From: Paenibacillus sp. V4I3
Lineage (GTDB): Bacteria; Bacillota; Bacilli; Paenibacillales; NBRC-103111
Assembly: GCF_030817215.1 (NCBI RefSeq)
Contig: NZ_JAUSZA010000001.1
Coordinates: forward strand, 8,107,315 to 8,171,314
DNA length: 64,000 bases
Direction: 5' to 3'
This document shows positions 36,611-46,606 of the stretch, piece after piece. The translations under genes and the position numbers were made by a program. Under the pieces are notes generated by a model. That model worked only from the letters and a program-made list of their open reading frames with translations. It was not told where the DNA came from and made no database searches. How positions within the stretch are numbered: position 1 is the first letter of the stretch; every line of letters starts with the position of its first letter.

Positions 36611-39600
36611 TTATCCTGCATCTCCTGTTCGAACATCCAATATTACAATGCCTACTAGTGTGATTCCCGCAGAGACATCTAATTTTTGTGAAATGGCATT
36701 AATCTTTTCAGATGTTCTCCGTAGTTCACTCTTTATTTGTGACTGCATTAATCTAAGGTATTCTTCTTTTGGCTCCGTTCCTTCAAATCTACATTTCTCC
36801 GAATAATTATGTATTAAATTATTTATTTTGGTAATGCGTACATTACAGGCTTTCTGTAAAGTTTGGGTTCGAACACTTACTTGATACTCGTTTTCCCTAC
36901 GTAATACATCCAATCTTTCCTCAATAGAATCGGCTAATTCTTGCCGTGCTAGATCTGTTAACATATAAGAGTCATATTCATTATCCATTGTTTCACTTTC
37001 AATAAGAGGTTTAAGTTTTAAATGCTTTATTAATGTTCTGTAATCACATTTTTCAATGTTATTGTTTATTAAATTGATGGGAACCGCGGCCAATTCTACT
37101 CCGGTTTTAAAACCCTCTAGATTTATTTCAAATAATGAAATAAAATAGTGACCTTTAGGTAATAAAAAAGAATCTGCACATTCTATTCCAAGTGAAAATA
37201 CTCTCTCAATTTTTTTTATAGATTCTAATTCTGATAGTAAGAACTTTGTCCAATATCCAAACGGAGGCAAAAAAACATGATCTTTATTTAAATCTGCTAA
37301 ACTTCCGTTAAAAATAACTTTGTATTTTTTTTCACCTTGCAACAAGTATCTTAATTCCTCAAAAGACCCTTCATTCCTAGGTTTTCTAGTAAATCGCTCT
37401 AGATTATTAATAAAATCATCACTTAGTTTTATTTCACCACGCTCATCATCCTGTACTTCATATGAACAATCTCTGAAGAATGATAAACAAATACCAGTTA
37501 ACCAAGAAGCATCGGATGGCGTTATGAAATCTGTCATATCCTCAAACTTTTGAATCGTTTTTGAGAAATCCTCCTCCCCGAGCAGTTCTTTACGTTGTGT
37601 TTCGAATCTTTCTATCTCAGCCTTCGATTGCTCTATTGATAATTCTAATTCTTTAGCCCGAACTTTTATTTGTTCTGGGCTTAAATTACCATTAATTAAG
37701 TCATTTTGTAAGTTCAGAAATTGGTTACCAAGTATGGGCTCTAACAATCCCACACTACCTTCGATAAGATTGATTCTTTCATATAAAACATTATATATAT
37801 CTTCATCTAATGTACCCTTGAGGAACATATTAACTATCATAACTTTATCTGCTTTTTGTCCAAATCGATCAATTCTTCCTATTCGTTGCTCTAACCTCAT
37901 AGGATTGTATGGTAAGTCGTAATTAATTAACACCTGACAAAATTGAAAATCTAAACCCTCTCCACCAACCTCACTTGAAAGTAAGATGTCAAATTTGCTT
38001 TTTTCAAACGCATCTATTATTTCATAGCGTCCTATCTCTTGAGCATTTGATGTCAGTGGAACTTGACCAGAGATAAGCCCAACTTTGTACCCTTCGGCTT
38101 CTAATTTTTCATTTAAATACTTTAAAGTATCAAGGAAGGATGAAAAAATAAGCACTCTACGATTTTCTAAGGTAGGCAATATCTTATTTAGAAATTCAAC
38201 CAATTGGGTGTACTTGGAGTCTGGAACAGAAATTGTTTCTGAGTCATGTATTAACTCCAATAGCTTATTTTTAGTGGTATTGCTTAATTCAATATTATTT
38301 ATAGTTAGATCATCGTCATTGTTTTCTTCATCTTCAGGATCCCTGGAGTTAACTAAGTCTTCATCAACTAATACTGAATTTCTATCTATACACTTTTTAA
38401 GATAATTTTTCATCGCAGGTAGGCTGCTGCTAGCCATTCGCTTTGGCATATTTGAAATAAAACCTAATGTGGCTGGATTCATGCCCCGCAAAGTAAAAAC
38501 GTCTTTCAAAACATTAATTATTTTATTGTAAAAATTCATCTCCTCTGCAGTTAAAACCACTGGAAGTTTAACTGTTTCACGAATCACACGATGCTGAAAA
38601 GCCTCTCTTTTTAATGTTCTCGTGAAGGAGTGATTTAATGGACTTAATGACTCCAACAATCTATCAAAACGGACAATTTCGTCAGGCTGTAATGGTCTAC
38701 TATCATTCAGTCTCTCTAGTATCAAGTTTAAACCATCGTGACTTGCTAGTGCCTCAGTTAGAGTTCCATTTTTTAATAACGTTAAATGTTGTATGATTTC
38801 TTTTCTTGACTCAATAGAATCACCTCTAAATAAACTTCTTCTTAGACTATTTAGTATTTTTATTATCTCAAGCATGTAGTCAAATGAATTTATAGTAGAA
38901 AAAAATGCAGGGTTTAATATATGCATTTGGTTATAAAGATCTTCATCTCTTAGATTCAAAGGAGTAGCTGATAACATTAACATCATTTCAGTTAAACCGC
39001 TTAATGTGTTTCCAAGTTTATTACTTAACGTGTTTACATTCCTCATATGGTGCGCTTCATCAATGATAATCATCGACCATAATGGTGTTTCTCTAACCGA
39101 AGCAATCTGTTCAACTAATTCAAAATATTCAGTACTTCGTAATAATTGAATACTTGCAATTGCCCATGTATCCACATCCGTAAATTCTCCATTCAAAGCA
39201 GATATTAAGCTGTTCTTAAGTGATTTACCATCATGAATTCGAAAATTAAAATTAAATCTTTTCTTCATCTCATTCGCCCATTTTGGTCCTAACGTATTAG
39301 GACAAACTATTAATATCGGTCGTCTTCTATCTAGCTTTCCACGTGCAATCATCTCAGTAATAATGATGCCAGTCTCTATAGTCTTACCTACACCGACTTC
39401 ATCTGCGATAAAGAGTCTTTCTTCAGATCCGGGTGAAATAAATTTACTTAATGGCTTAAATTGAAATGGGTTAAACAATGTTCTACTTGCTAGATAACTA
39501 TAGAACCCATTTTCATTAGGCCTTTTAAATCTAAACCATCGATCAAATAATTGATATTCAAATGGCCCACCCACTTGACCTAAAAATAAATGATCATGGA

Positions 39601-39781
39601 CTTCTTGTTCTACATCAAAGATTGGTTCTAGATATTTCTCAAGAAAGGTTTGTGTCTTACCCTCAACAGTTATTTGGTATCCAATTTGTTCTGAACGATT
39701 AAGTACTCTATTGACAGTCCCAATCTTACCAGTAGTTATAATCTTGACATTTTGACCAATAGTAAATTTTGGTTCAACCAT
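36611..39781 (-). CDS. SNF2-family helicase, DrmD-like
   Basis: 1056 aa. Motifs: Walker A A-D-E-V-G-V-G-K-T (126-134), I-I-D-E-A-H (239-244), L-S-A-T-P, then the second RecA lobe with V-L-I-F-S-S-F and the long motif V/VI block ending Q-R-I-G-R-I-D-R-F-G-Q. The N-terminal beta-rich segment (1-60) and a C-terminal helical third frame the core. Size and type match DrmD of class 1 DISARM, an SNF2 helicase. It is coupled to the GHKL-HNH gene downstream and separated from the DUF3883 unit by a terminator. Its start is ATG 39781. Confidence 0.85.
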   Translation of the reverse strand: MVEPKFTIGQNVKIITTGKIGTVNRVLNRSEQIGYQITVEGKTQTFLEKYLEPIFDVEQEVHDHLFLGQVGGPFEYQLFDRWFRFKRPNENGFYSYLASRTLFNPFQFKPLSKFISPGSEERLFIADEVGVGKTIETGIIITEMIARGKLDRRRPILIVCPNTLGPKWANEMKKRFNFNFRIHDGKSLKNSLISALNGEFTDVDTWAIASIQLLRSTEYFELVEQIASVRETPLWSMIIIDEAHHMRNVNTLSNKLGNTLSGLTEMMLMLSATPLNLRDEDLYNQMHILNPAFFSTINSFDYMLEIIKILNSLRRSLFRGDSIESRKEIIQHLTLLKNGTLTEALASHDGLNLILERLNDSRPLQPDEIVRFDRLLESLSPLNHSFTRTLKREAFQHRVIRETVKLPVVLTAEEMNFYNKIINVLKDVFTLRGMNPATLGFISNMPKRMASSSLPAMKNYLKKCIDRNSVLVDEDLVNSRDPEDEENNDDDLTINNIELSNTTKNKLLELIHDSETISVPDSKYTQLVEFLNKILPTLENRRVLIFSSFLDTLKYLNEKLEAEGYKVGLISGQVPLTSNAQEIGRYEIIDAFEKSKFDILLSSEVGGEGLDFQFCQVLINYDLPYNPMRLEQRIGRIDRFGQKADKVMIVNMFLKGTLDEDIYNVLYERINLIEGSVGLLEPILGNQFLNLQNDLINGNLSPEQIKVRAKELELSIEQSKAEIERFETQRKELLGEEDFSKTIQKFEDMTDFITPSDASWLTGICLSFFRDCSYEVQDDERGEIKLSDDFINNLERFTRKPRNEGSFEELRYLLQGEKKYKVIFNGSLADLNKDHVFLPPFGYWTKFLLSELESIKKIERVFSLGIECADSFLLPKGHYFISLFEINLEGFKTGVELAAVPINLINNNIEKCDYRTLIKHLKLKPLIESETMDNEYDSYMLTDLARQELADSIEERLDVLRRENEYQVSVRTQTLQKACNVRITKINNLIHNYSEKCRFEGTEPKEEYLRLMQSQIKSELRRTSEKINAISQKLDVSAGITLVGIVILDVRTGDAG

Positions 39782-39850
39782 AACTACACTCCTTATATAT
39801 GTTTACAAAAATAATACCATCAAACCTTGCCGTATTAATATTACAATGAA

Positions 39851-39889
39851 AAGGGGATAAGTCATCTAAGAAAAAGACTTATCCCCTTA
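39851..39889 (-). terminator. Terminator between zinc-ribbon and SNF2 units
   Basis: AAGGGGATAAGTC and GACTTATCCCCTT form a 13-bp stem. On the minus strand it is followed by TTTTC, ending the DUF3883/zinc-ribbon unit before the SNF2 gene. Confidence 0.75.
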
Positions 39890-39975
39890 ATTACTTATAG
39901 TAAATATTTACCAATACTATTTTACCATCTACTTATTTCCAATGACATAATAAAATAAAAAACATTCTCTATCAA

Positions 39976-40170
39976 CTATTCGATATTTCTTACAGGGTTA
40001 ATTGGCTTCATAAAATCATAAGGTTGTGAATAATAAACCATACCACAACTTAGACATTTTACATCGCACAAACGATCATAGAGCAACCTTTCCTGCTTTG
40101 TCAGGTGTTCTGGAGGCTGTTCAACTCTAATGACATCTAAGATACCTGAACATTTTTTACATGTGAGCAT
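39976..40170 (-). CDS. Small zinc-ribbon protein
   Basis: 64 aa beginning M-L-T-C-K-K-C and carrying a second C-L-S-C about 33 residues later; the four Cys form a zinc ribbon. It follows the DUF3883 gene by 27 bp in the same direction and probably belongs to that operon. The size suits an accessory or DNA-binding subunit; function unknown. Confidence 0.65.
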   Translation of the reverse strand: MLTCKKCSGILDVIRVEQPPEHLTKQERLLYDRLCDVKCLSCGMVYYSQPYDFMKPINPVRNIE

Positions 40171-40197
40171 TTTTTTTCTTCCTCTACCGATTAAATT

Positions 40198-40983
40198 TCA
40201 GTTCAATAACTGGTTACTTCCTACTGACCAGTTAACAGCAATTGTGGTATAGACATTTTTTTTGGCTATTATCTTCTGAAATGGGTCCTTAATTACAGTT
40301 ACGTTGGGACTATCTTCTATGTCACTAATAAAAACTAAAATATACCTTTCTCCTAGTTCTTTTGCTGTGTTCCATTCCTTATCTGTAAATATGATTCCAC
40401 CTTTATTGTCCATTAGCCCCTTTACTTCAAACATATACTTTGGTTCATATTCTGTTTCGAAGTCGTAACCACATCCATCATTTCTCTTATCAAGAAGTCC
40501 ACCATCGAACCCTTCAATCCTTCCCTGCCGAAAAAATTCGATGAAAAGATCCTCAGCTCTCTTACCTGTTAATCCCCTAGTAGTATATTGTCTAGATTTA
40601 CTCGGCTGCTCTTCCTCTTCAGTTCCTAAGATATTTATGTAGGTTTGAATACTTTCATTGATGTTACCATCTATTTTATAGTTACTAAGTATCTCTTGGA
40701 CAATGGAGGTTAGAGCTTCTTCCCCAAGCGGCCCATATTTATCTAATATTTCCAATCTACTTATGGATAATTCCCGTTGGTACCAACCTACTCTAGTATT
40801 CGCATGTAGTGGATCAAAATTCTCCCTCATATTTTTAATTGAGTTTGGCTTAACTCCCAGTCTTTCTCCTATATCATTAAAAGCTTCAGTGAATGTTTTG
40901 TACCCTAAATTTGAGAGAGCCTTTCTATCAAATTTAGAAAGATAATAAGAAATGATAAGTGCTAATTTTCTATTCTCTTCCAT
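40198..40983 (-). CDS. DUF3883 PD-(D/E)XK-type nuclease protein
   Basis: 261 aa from ATG 40983 (GGAGG 5 nt before). N-terminal helical part holds G-V-K-P-N-S-I-K-N-M-R-E, a segment often joined to DUF3883. The C-terminal DUF3883 domain has G-K-R-A-E-D-L-F (Glu144), G-Y-D-F-E (Asp174) and F-E-V-K-G (Glu186, Lys188), the D ... E-x-K pattern of restriction-like nucleases. It sits downstream of the cytosine methyltransferase and could supply the cleavage activity that DISARM-type methylase systems need; that link is inference. Confidence 0.75.
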   Translation of the reverse strand: MEENRKLALIISYYLSKFDRKALSNLGYKTFTEAFNDIGERLGVKPNSIKNMRENFDPLHANTRVGWYQRELSISRLEILDKYGPLGEEALTSIVQEILSNYKIDGNINESIQTYINILGTEEEEQPSKSRQYTTRGLTGKRAEDLFIEFFRQGRIEGFDGGLLDKRNDGCGYDFETEYEPKYMFEVKGLMDNKGGIIFTDKEWNTAKELGERYILVFISDIEDSPNVTVIKDPFQKIIAKKNVYTTIAVNWSVGSNQLLN

Positions 40984-41208
40984 AAAGCCTCCAATTACTT
41001 TTTATCACTTCTGTTAGAACCTAGGCTGCAGTGTTCCGGTCTAGTTTTGAGTTGATAATAATCGTGGGAAGGTAAACTACGACTCTGAAACAAGATCCGT
41101 TTTATCATACTTATGTTGCTAAAGCATGGGCTCATTTGCAAATTTTTCATAGTATTCACCAAAACTTTTTATTCTTAATATATCATGTCTCGAAATGAAA
41201 AAGCATAA

Positions 41209-41236
41209 AAAACTTCCCTAGCTATTAGGGAAGTTT
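41209..41236 (-). terminator. Terminator after the methyltransferase gene
   Basis: AAACTTCCCTA and TAGGGAAGTTT pair around 5 nt; on the minus strand TTTTTTATG follows. It lies just beyond the stop of the methyltransferase gene at 41241. Confidence 0.8.
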
Positions 41237-41240
41237 AATT

Positions 41241-42533
41241 TTAAAATAATACTTGCTGCTGAGTATCCTCAAGTTCTTCTTCAAACTCTAAACTTACATC
41301 ATTTTCCAATAATTTTAGAACTTTCTCTGCAATGTTCTCAGCCATTAAAGGCGGAACTGCATTGCCTATCTGTGTAAATGCAGCTGTTCTTGATCCTTCA
41401 AAGAAGTAATTATCAGGAAAAGATTGAATTCGCGCAGCTTCTCGTACAGATAGAGATCGTCTTTGTATATCTGAAGGATGAATATAATAATGTCCATCTT
41501 TTGCTATATGAGCGACCATAGTATGTGAATGCTGTAAATCAGCTCCCACTACTTTAAATCTATCTAAAAATGCCTCTAAATTTTTATGTGTCCTAAGCCT
41601 TGGAGGGAGATCTGCGTAGTTTAGTCTCTTTTTCTCCTTATTCCATAATTCAATAGCAATTTTGTATATTTCAAGATCGTTATTATTATGCATCCGCGTT
41701 ATATGTTGAGTTAGAACATCATCTTTAGAACGTAACTTAGACTTCAATAAATATTCTGTTGGATCGGTACTATATCTATCATCCGACTCACCTGGGTTCA
41801 AAGGAGGCAGATCTTTAAGTAGATCATTCACTAAATAATTGTGTTCAATTGGTTTAAATTTAGGATATCCATATTGTAAACCCTTTTTCCAGCCAATTAA
41901 TATAACCCGTCTTCTTTGTTGTAAGACTCCAAAATCTACTGCATTCAAAATTTTCGCTTTGATTTTGTATCCTGATTCGTCTAGAATTTTTGCAATGTCA
42001 TTAAACAAAATTCCCTTACCAGCATTAAGTATACCAGGTACGTTTTCAAAAACAAAAACATTAGGTTGGTATTTTTCTAAAAATTTAACGTATTGCCTAT
42101 AAAGGTAATTCCTTGGGTCGTTTTCTTTTCCATATGGATCCCTAGCTCTGCCAACCAAAGAATATGCCTGGCATGGTGGACCACCAATTAGTACATCTAC
42201 TGTTTGCCTTTCTTGATTGTTCAGAGTTTTATCAATTTCAGCAAAGATCTCGTCTATTGATTGATCAGATATCTCTTTATTTATAACGACTTCATCTTTA
42301 TCTTGCGGCAATTTCGCATAGAGCTCATCTCTGGTAATTTCACCTTTTAAATACTTGAAATAATGTGTTATCTTTTTCTTTTTCTTTAGATGATGATAGA
42401 CCATCCGTGTCTTAAGAGTCAGCACGGCATTAGGATCCATCTCAACGTGCGCCACTGGAGTAAATCCTCGTCTTATAAATCCTTCAGACAATCCACCTGC
42501 CCCAGCGAACAAATCTATAAAATTATATGTCAT
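41241..42533 (-). CDS. DNA (cytosine-5) methyltransferase, DrmMII-like
   Basis: 430 aa from ATG 42533 (AGGGG upstream; nine extra upstream codons rejected). All main C5 methylase motifs are seen: I I-D-L-F-A-G-A-G-G (residues 5-14), IV G-G-P-P-C-Q with the catalytic Cys121, VI E-N-V-P-G, VIII Q-Q-R-R-R-V, X Q-I-G-N-A-V-P-P. The region between VIII and X should hold target recognition. In class 2 DISARM a C5 methylase (DrmMII) marks host DNA as self. It is 79 bp downstream of the AIPR gene and shares its unit. The target sequence cannot be read. Confidence 0.88.
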   Translation of the reverse strand: MTYNFIDLFAGAGGLSEGFIRRGFTPVAHVEMDPNAVLTLKTRMVYHHLKKKKKITHYFKYLKGEITRDELYAKLPQDKDEVVINKEISDQSIDEIFAEIDKTLNNQERQTVDVLIGGPPCQAYSLVGRARDPYGKENDPRNYLYRQYVKFLEKYQPNVFVFENVPGILNAGKGILFNDIAKILDESGYKIKAKILNAVDFGVLQQRRRVILIGWKKGLQYGYPKFKPIEHNYLVNDLLKDLPPLNPGESDDRYSTDPTEYLLKSKLRSKDDVLTQHITRMHNNNDLEIYKIAIELWNKEKKRLNYADLPPRLRTHKNLEAFLDRFKVVGADLQHSHTMVAHIAKDGHYYIHPSDIQRRSLSVREAARIQSFPDNYFFEGSRTAAFTQIGNAVPPLMAENIAEKVLKLLENDVSLEFEEELEDTQQQVLF

Positions 42534-42612
42534 ATATATTCCCCTAATTACGTCATACAAAAAGTATACCAGGTTTATCTACCGAAAAAAAGCAGAATGA
42601 GGAGGGAGAACA

Positions 42613-44340
42613 CTATAACCTTAAGAACTCTTCGATGCTCATATCTCTAAAGGTTGTCCAGCATTCCTCTCTTTTACTCCATTCTGAGTAAATCTCTCCA
42701 TTTGGCGAATTCGTAATATGATTATGTGCTGCGTTTATTACCAGTTTTATTGTGTCCATTAAAATAGATGGCACCGCTTGGTTTTTCCATATATCTTCCA
42801 AATCAATTTGTTCTTGCATTTTGTACGATAACCAAGCCATGCTATATGTTACGATATTTGCTCTATTTTTTGTTTTGATCATCTCACTAATGGTATTGAA
42901 AATAATTGCTTTAGCTATTGTTTTATAATAGTAATTCTTATCTATCTGTTCTACATCAATGTCTTTAATTGTTTTAGAGAAATAATCAAAATTCTTTTGG
43001 TTACCTCTACTAACAATATGAGGTAGTTGCTCCCAAGAAATAATATATTTAGCCAAATCGGTTTTAGTAAACAGCTTACCTTTAGGGTGATCTTCTTCAA
43101 ATAATCTCTTTTTGGCTGGAGTGATGTGTTTATTTTTCATATCAAGATATTGGCCGCGAGCTCTTTCATAAAACCACTTGCTTTGTCTGTGGCTTCCTTC
43201 CTTAGCTGGAGCCCACTCTGTCCTAGAAAGATGTTCTAGTTTTCTATGGAAAGGACTGTTGGAATAGAAATCAGCTGTCTGTATTTTATTTTGGCTATTT
43301 GCACAAAAAGATATTGTAGGAACCATTTCTTCCATTTTTTCAGGGTCCTTAATTACAGTTAATTTCATTTGAACAAACACCTGTGAAATATCTACGTCCT
43401 TATCTTTTTGAGCCGCATGATAAATGGAAGCAGTTGTTTGTCCTCCATTAACAATTTGAAGATCTCTTATTGATTTAATTACTTTTACTCCATCCGTTGA
43501 AGGAAAAAATTCAATTTGTTCCGCAGTCGCGGAGATGCCATTGTTGTAGGCCAAGAACATATAAGGTTCTTTAGTAATAGTTTTTTTAATTTCCCTATTA
43601 ACTCCTCTTACTTGAAGAAACGATCTTACATTTCTTTCAATTAAACGTTCACCAAAATCATGATAAATCTGGGATAAAAGAATCCCAGGAACAATGAGCA
43701 TATATGAGTCGTAATGATCATTAGCTACAGGCATTGGAAGACAAGGTAGCGGATTACCATATTTCCCTTCCAAATCTATTAAAATGGGCTCTTTTTTTCT
43801 CCCAGAACTTCTCATACGATAAATTCGTTCAATATCCCAGACTTGGAAACTTACTGGAATACCCTCTACTTCTACATCTTCAAGCTGTATAGTTTTCGTT
43901 ATTCCATCTGTAAAAAAGAACACTCGAATTTGACTAATTAGTTCTTTGCTATCGTAAATTTTCTTTGCAATATCATAAACTTGATCGTTTGCTAGATGTA
44001 AACCTGTAAAACTTTTCTTAATAAATCCAATTGCTCTTTTAATAACAGAATCCCATTCATTCTTGTGAATCGATAATGGTGGAACAATTTTAGTATGTAG
44101 ACACACAATTAAATCAATTGCTATGCTGTTACCCACTTCATTTATAGCGTATCCATTTAATTGTATTCCAGGTCTTTGGAAATCACAAACATCTACTGTA
44201 TCTAATTCCTCAGCTTCTTCTAAGTACCCTGCAATATTTTCCACAAATGTCTTTACACTATATTCTTCATTTTTCGCCGCTGCTAAACCCTCTAAATGTT
44301 GTTTAAGTCCTTGAGCAAAATCTTGCAAACTATTATCCAT
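42613..44340 (-). CDS. AIPR-domain protein (abortive infection phage resistance family)
   Basis: 575 aa. The C-terminal two thirds form the AIPR domain (from about residue 235): Y-N-N-G-I-S-A-T-A (265-273) and Q-I-V-N-G-G-Q-T-T-A-S (295-305), the two most conserved blocks. The N-terminal 230 residues are mixed alpha/beta. AIPR proteins occur beside restriction-modification, Dnd and related systems, but their biochemistry is not settled. It heads a two-gene unit with the cytosine methyltransferase. Weak ribosome site (GGGG) before ATG 44340. Confidence 0.82.
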   Translation of the reverse strand: MDNSLQDFAQGLKQHLEGLAAAKNEEYSVKTFVENIAGYLEEAEELDTVDVCDFQRPGIQLNGYAINEVGNSIAIDLIVCLHTKIVPPLSIHKNEWDSVIKRAIGFIKKSFTGLHLANDQVYDIAKKIYDSKELISQIRVFFFTDGITKTIQLEDVEVEGIPVSFQVWDIERIYRMRSSGRKKEPILIDLEGKYGNPLPCLPMPVANDHYDSYMLIVPGILLSQIYHDFGERLIERNVRSFLQVRGVNREIKKTITKEPYMFLAYNNGISATAEQIEFFPSTDGVKVIKSIRDLQIVNGGQTTASIYHAAQKDKDVDISQVFVQMKLTVIKDPEKMEEMVPTISFCANSQNKIQTADFYSNSPFHRKLEHLSRTEWAPAKEGSHRQSKWFYERARGQYLDMKNKHITPAKKRLFEEDHPKGKLFTKTDLAKYIISWEQLPHIVSRGNQKNFDYFSKTIKDIDVEQIDKNYYYKTIAKAIIFNTISEMIKTKNRANIVTYSMAWLSYKMQEQIDLEDIWKNQAVPSILMDTIKLVINAAHNHITNSPNGEIYSEWSKREECWTTFRDMSIEEFLRL

Positions 44341-44478
44341 GTTAAAAACCCCAATTTCTTAAAAATAACGTCGAAGCTTGCCGAATGCATATATTGATTA
44401 TTTTATCATAAATATCGTGCTTGGGTGATATCATTATTTTGGAAGTAACTATTAATGGTGCAAATTAATACATAAACA

Positions 44479-44504
44479 GCCAACAAAGAGTATCTCTGTT
44501 GGCC
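44479..44504 (-). terminator. Hairpin after the RelE-helicase gene
   Basis: GCCAACAAAGA and TCTCTGTTGGC form an 11-bp stem with one mismatch 30 bp beyond the stop at 44534. On the minus strand TGTTTATG follows. It would separate the drmABC-helicase unit from the AIPR-methylase unit. Confidence 0.65.
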
Positions 44505-44533
44505 GTTCGTGTCAAACAAACTATTTCTCAGTA

Positions 44534-46588
44534 TTATAAAATATGCCAATACTCTGCATCTAATTCTTGTACTAAACGGGACGGGTTCTTCTTTGAGTAA
44601 AGTAGAAGTAGCCCCCTCATTGATCTGGTTATCCCAACGTATAATGTTCTCCGTGTGTTCTTCAGTTCTTCTAGATAATCTTCTTCTTCTAATTGTACAG
44701 TGAGCTTAGGAAAAGCCCTTCCTTCTATTCCTGCAATACAGACAATTGGAAACTCTAACCCTTTTGAAGAAGCAAGTGTGAGAACTTTTATTTGCTCTGA
44801 CTGTAGGTCTAATTGAGCCCCTCTCATAAATCTACTTGGTAGACCAGCTTTTGTTAAATCTTCAGCTATTTCCTTTCCAATTGAAGAGGAAGGTACAAGT
44901 ACTGCTGCTGAAGAAGCTTTTAATCGCAAATGTTTACTCATCTGTCTAATAAATTTCACGATATATTGAATTTGCTCTTCTTTTGAATCATATCCAAAGA
45001 GTAGTGGTTGTGGTCCACTCTGGGCAGATCTCGACATTAATGATTCGGGATCACCACTGCTTGTTTGTTTTAAAAATTGAGTTGCTGCCTCTGAGATTTC
45101 CTTAGTTGTTCTATAATTTCTTCTGAGGTTTATTGCTCTACCTCTAAACTGTAATCGATTATGAATCTCACTCCAAGAAAAACCTTTATAATATATAGAT
45201 TGAGATGCATCAGCAGTTAAATAAATACCCTTATTGGATACTGCTAATTCTGATAAAAGAGAAAGAGTGACCGGGGTGAGATCCTGAGCCTCATCTATTA
45301 TCACCGCGCTATACTTCTCTTGATATAAGCCAGATCTAACCAATTCATATGCTCTAGAGCGAACATGGAAAATTGTGGTTACTTTATTATTTGCCAATGC
45401 ATCACTAAAGATTTGATAGCATTTCCATACTGCTTCCCTTGCTTTGCCGTTTAATGCGATTCCCCTTCCGTTTCGTGTAACTTCTAAGTATTCGTTCATT
45501 TCCTTCATGTTGCGTCCGGCAATAATCCATTCGAATTCGTCTAGCAAGTAATCAGAGCGATATTTTTCAAAAATAGTTTCTTGTCCAACCTTTCTCAAAC
45601 TCTCCTCCAAAATAACTTTGAGCTGACCGCGATCAGCAATCGGAAGTTTGGGGTCAAACATTTGGACAATTTGATTAGCTAGTTCATCTGCAGTTTCAAT
45701 TTTGACGTGATGAATTCGATCTTGAAGCAATTGCTCTAATAATTGGTTAGAAAACCTTGCTAATGCATCAGTATAAGTTGTGAAGAGTATTTTCAAATTA
45801 GATTTACCCTGTTTTTTATAATGATCCAACAATGAACGAACCCGATACAACGCAATCGTTGACTTACCTGTACCTGGCCCCCCCTTAATGAGAGCGGGGC
45901 CTTCCAACGCCCAATCCACTAATCGCTCTTGATCTGAGTCCAAGCGAAGTAGGAACCCGAGAAGATCTCCCTCTTTGTACCGAATCAAGTCATTAGAATC
46001 AAAAACAATCAGGTCAGGTTGTTGTAAGATCTCTTGTACTGGACGTGGAAATAAGTTGTCTATTACACGCTCTATAAATTTATCTGGGACCTCTGAAACT
46101 AATAAATCATCCTCCGTTTTACAGGCTATTAATTTAGGATGATAATTGTTTGGAATATTAAGCTGTTCTAACCATTCCGAGTTTATACTCATTGGCAAGT
46201 TCTTTGATTCAATTGTTTTCTCTATTGACCAAATCTGCTCAACACCCGCAGCAACTTCTTCGTCCTCTATCAAATCAGCATCGAAGTCGTGACCCAACTC
46301 AATTGGTTCTTCATAACTTATACCTCTTTGGTAAGCATTTTTACGAGTACGCATACTAAGAAGACGTATCCAGTTTCCACCAAATGAGTAAAACAATCGA
46401 TAATCGCCGATTCTTAAACGATATACATCATCCCACTTTACAAGTTTCTTTTTTAAGTGACCATCGGGTATCGGGTTTTGTGCTAAAAAATTAATCTTTT
46501 CCCAAACTTGATTCGTCATATGCGTAGGTAGAGCATGTAGTTCTCTTAAAAAAGATGGTTTGATGTTTATATCCCTTGCTAAATTCAA
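44534..46588 (-). CDS. RelE/ParE-like domain fused to UvrD-type SF1 helicase
   Basis: 684 aa. Residues 1-88 look like a RelE/ParE toxin fold (K-P-S-F-L-R-E-L near the start, L-V-K-W-D-D-V-Y-R-L-R-I-G-D-Y-R-L-F-Y-S in the centre). A linker leads to an SF1 helicase: K-G-G-P-G-T-G-K-S (235-243), I-I-D-E-A-Q-D-L-T, T-A-D-A-S-Q-S-I-Y, N-Y-R-T-T, L-A-S-S-K-G-L-E-F, V-G-I-T-R-S. It is encoded 18 bp after drmC2 in the same direction. The helicase part is a paralogue of the protein at 54527-55966, which lacks the RelE part. Could be an RNA-targeting effector controlled by the helicase; not tested. Confidence 0.8.
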   Translation of the reverse strand: MNLARDINIKPSFLRELHALPTHMTNQVWEKINFLAQNPIPDGHLKKKLVKWDDVYRLRIGDYRLFYSFGGNWIRLLSMRTRKNAYQRGISYEEPIELGHDFDADLIEDEEVAAGVEQIWSIEKTIESKNLPMSINSEWLEQLNIPNNYHPKLIACKTEDDLLVSEVPDKFIERVIDNLFPRPVQEILQQPDLIVFDSNDLIRYKEGDLLGFLLRLDSDQERLVDWALEGPALIKGGPGTGKSTIALYRVRSLLDHYKKQGKSNLKILFTTYTDALARFSNQLLEQLLQDRIHHVKIETADELANQIVQMFDPKLPIADRGQLKVILEESLRKVGQETIFEKYRSDYLLDEFEWIIAGRNMKEMNEYLEVTRNGRGIALNGKAREAVWKCYQIFSDALANNKVTTIFHVRSRAYELVRSGLYQEKYSAVIIDEAQDLTPVTLSLLSELAVSNKGIYLTADASQSIYYKGFSWSEIHNRLQFRGRAINLRRNYRTTKEISEAATQFLKQTSSGDPESLMSRSAQSGPQPLLFGYDSKEEQIQYIVKFIRQMSKHLRLKASSAAVLVPSSSIGKEIAEDLTKAGLPSRFMRGAQLDLQSEQIKVLTLASSKGLEFPIVCIAGIEGRAFPKLTVQLEEEDYLEELKNTRRTLYVGITRSMRGLLLLYSKKNPSRLVQELDAEYWHIL

Positions 46589-46606
46589 GACAACCCCCCC
46601 TACTCT

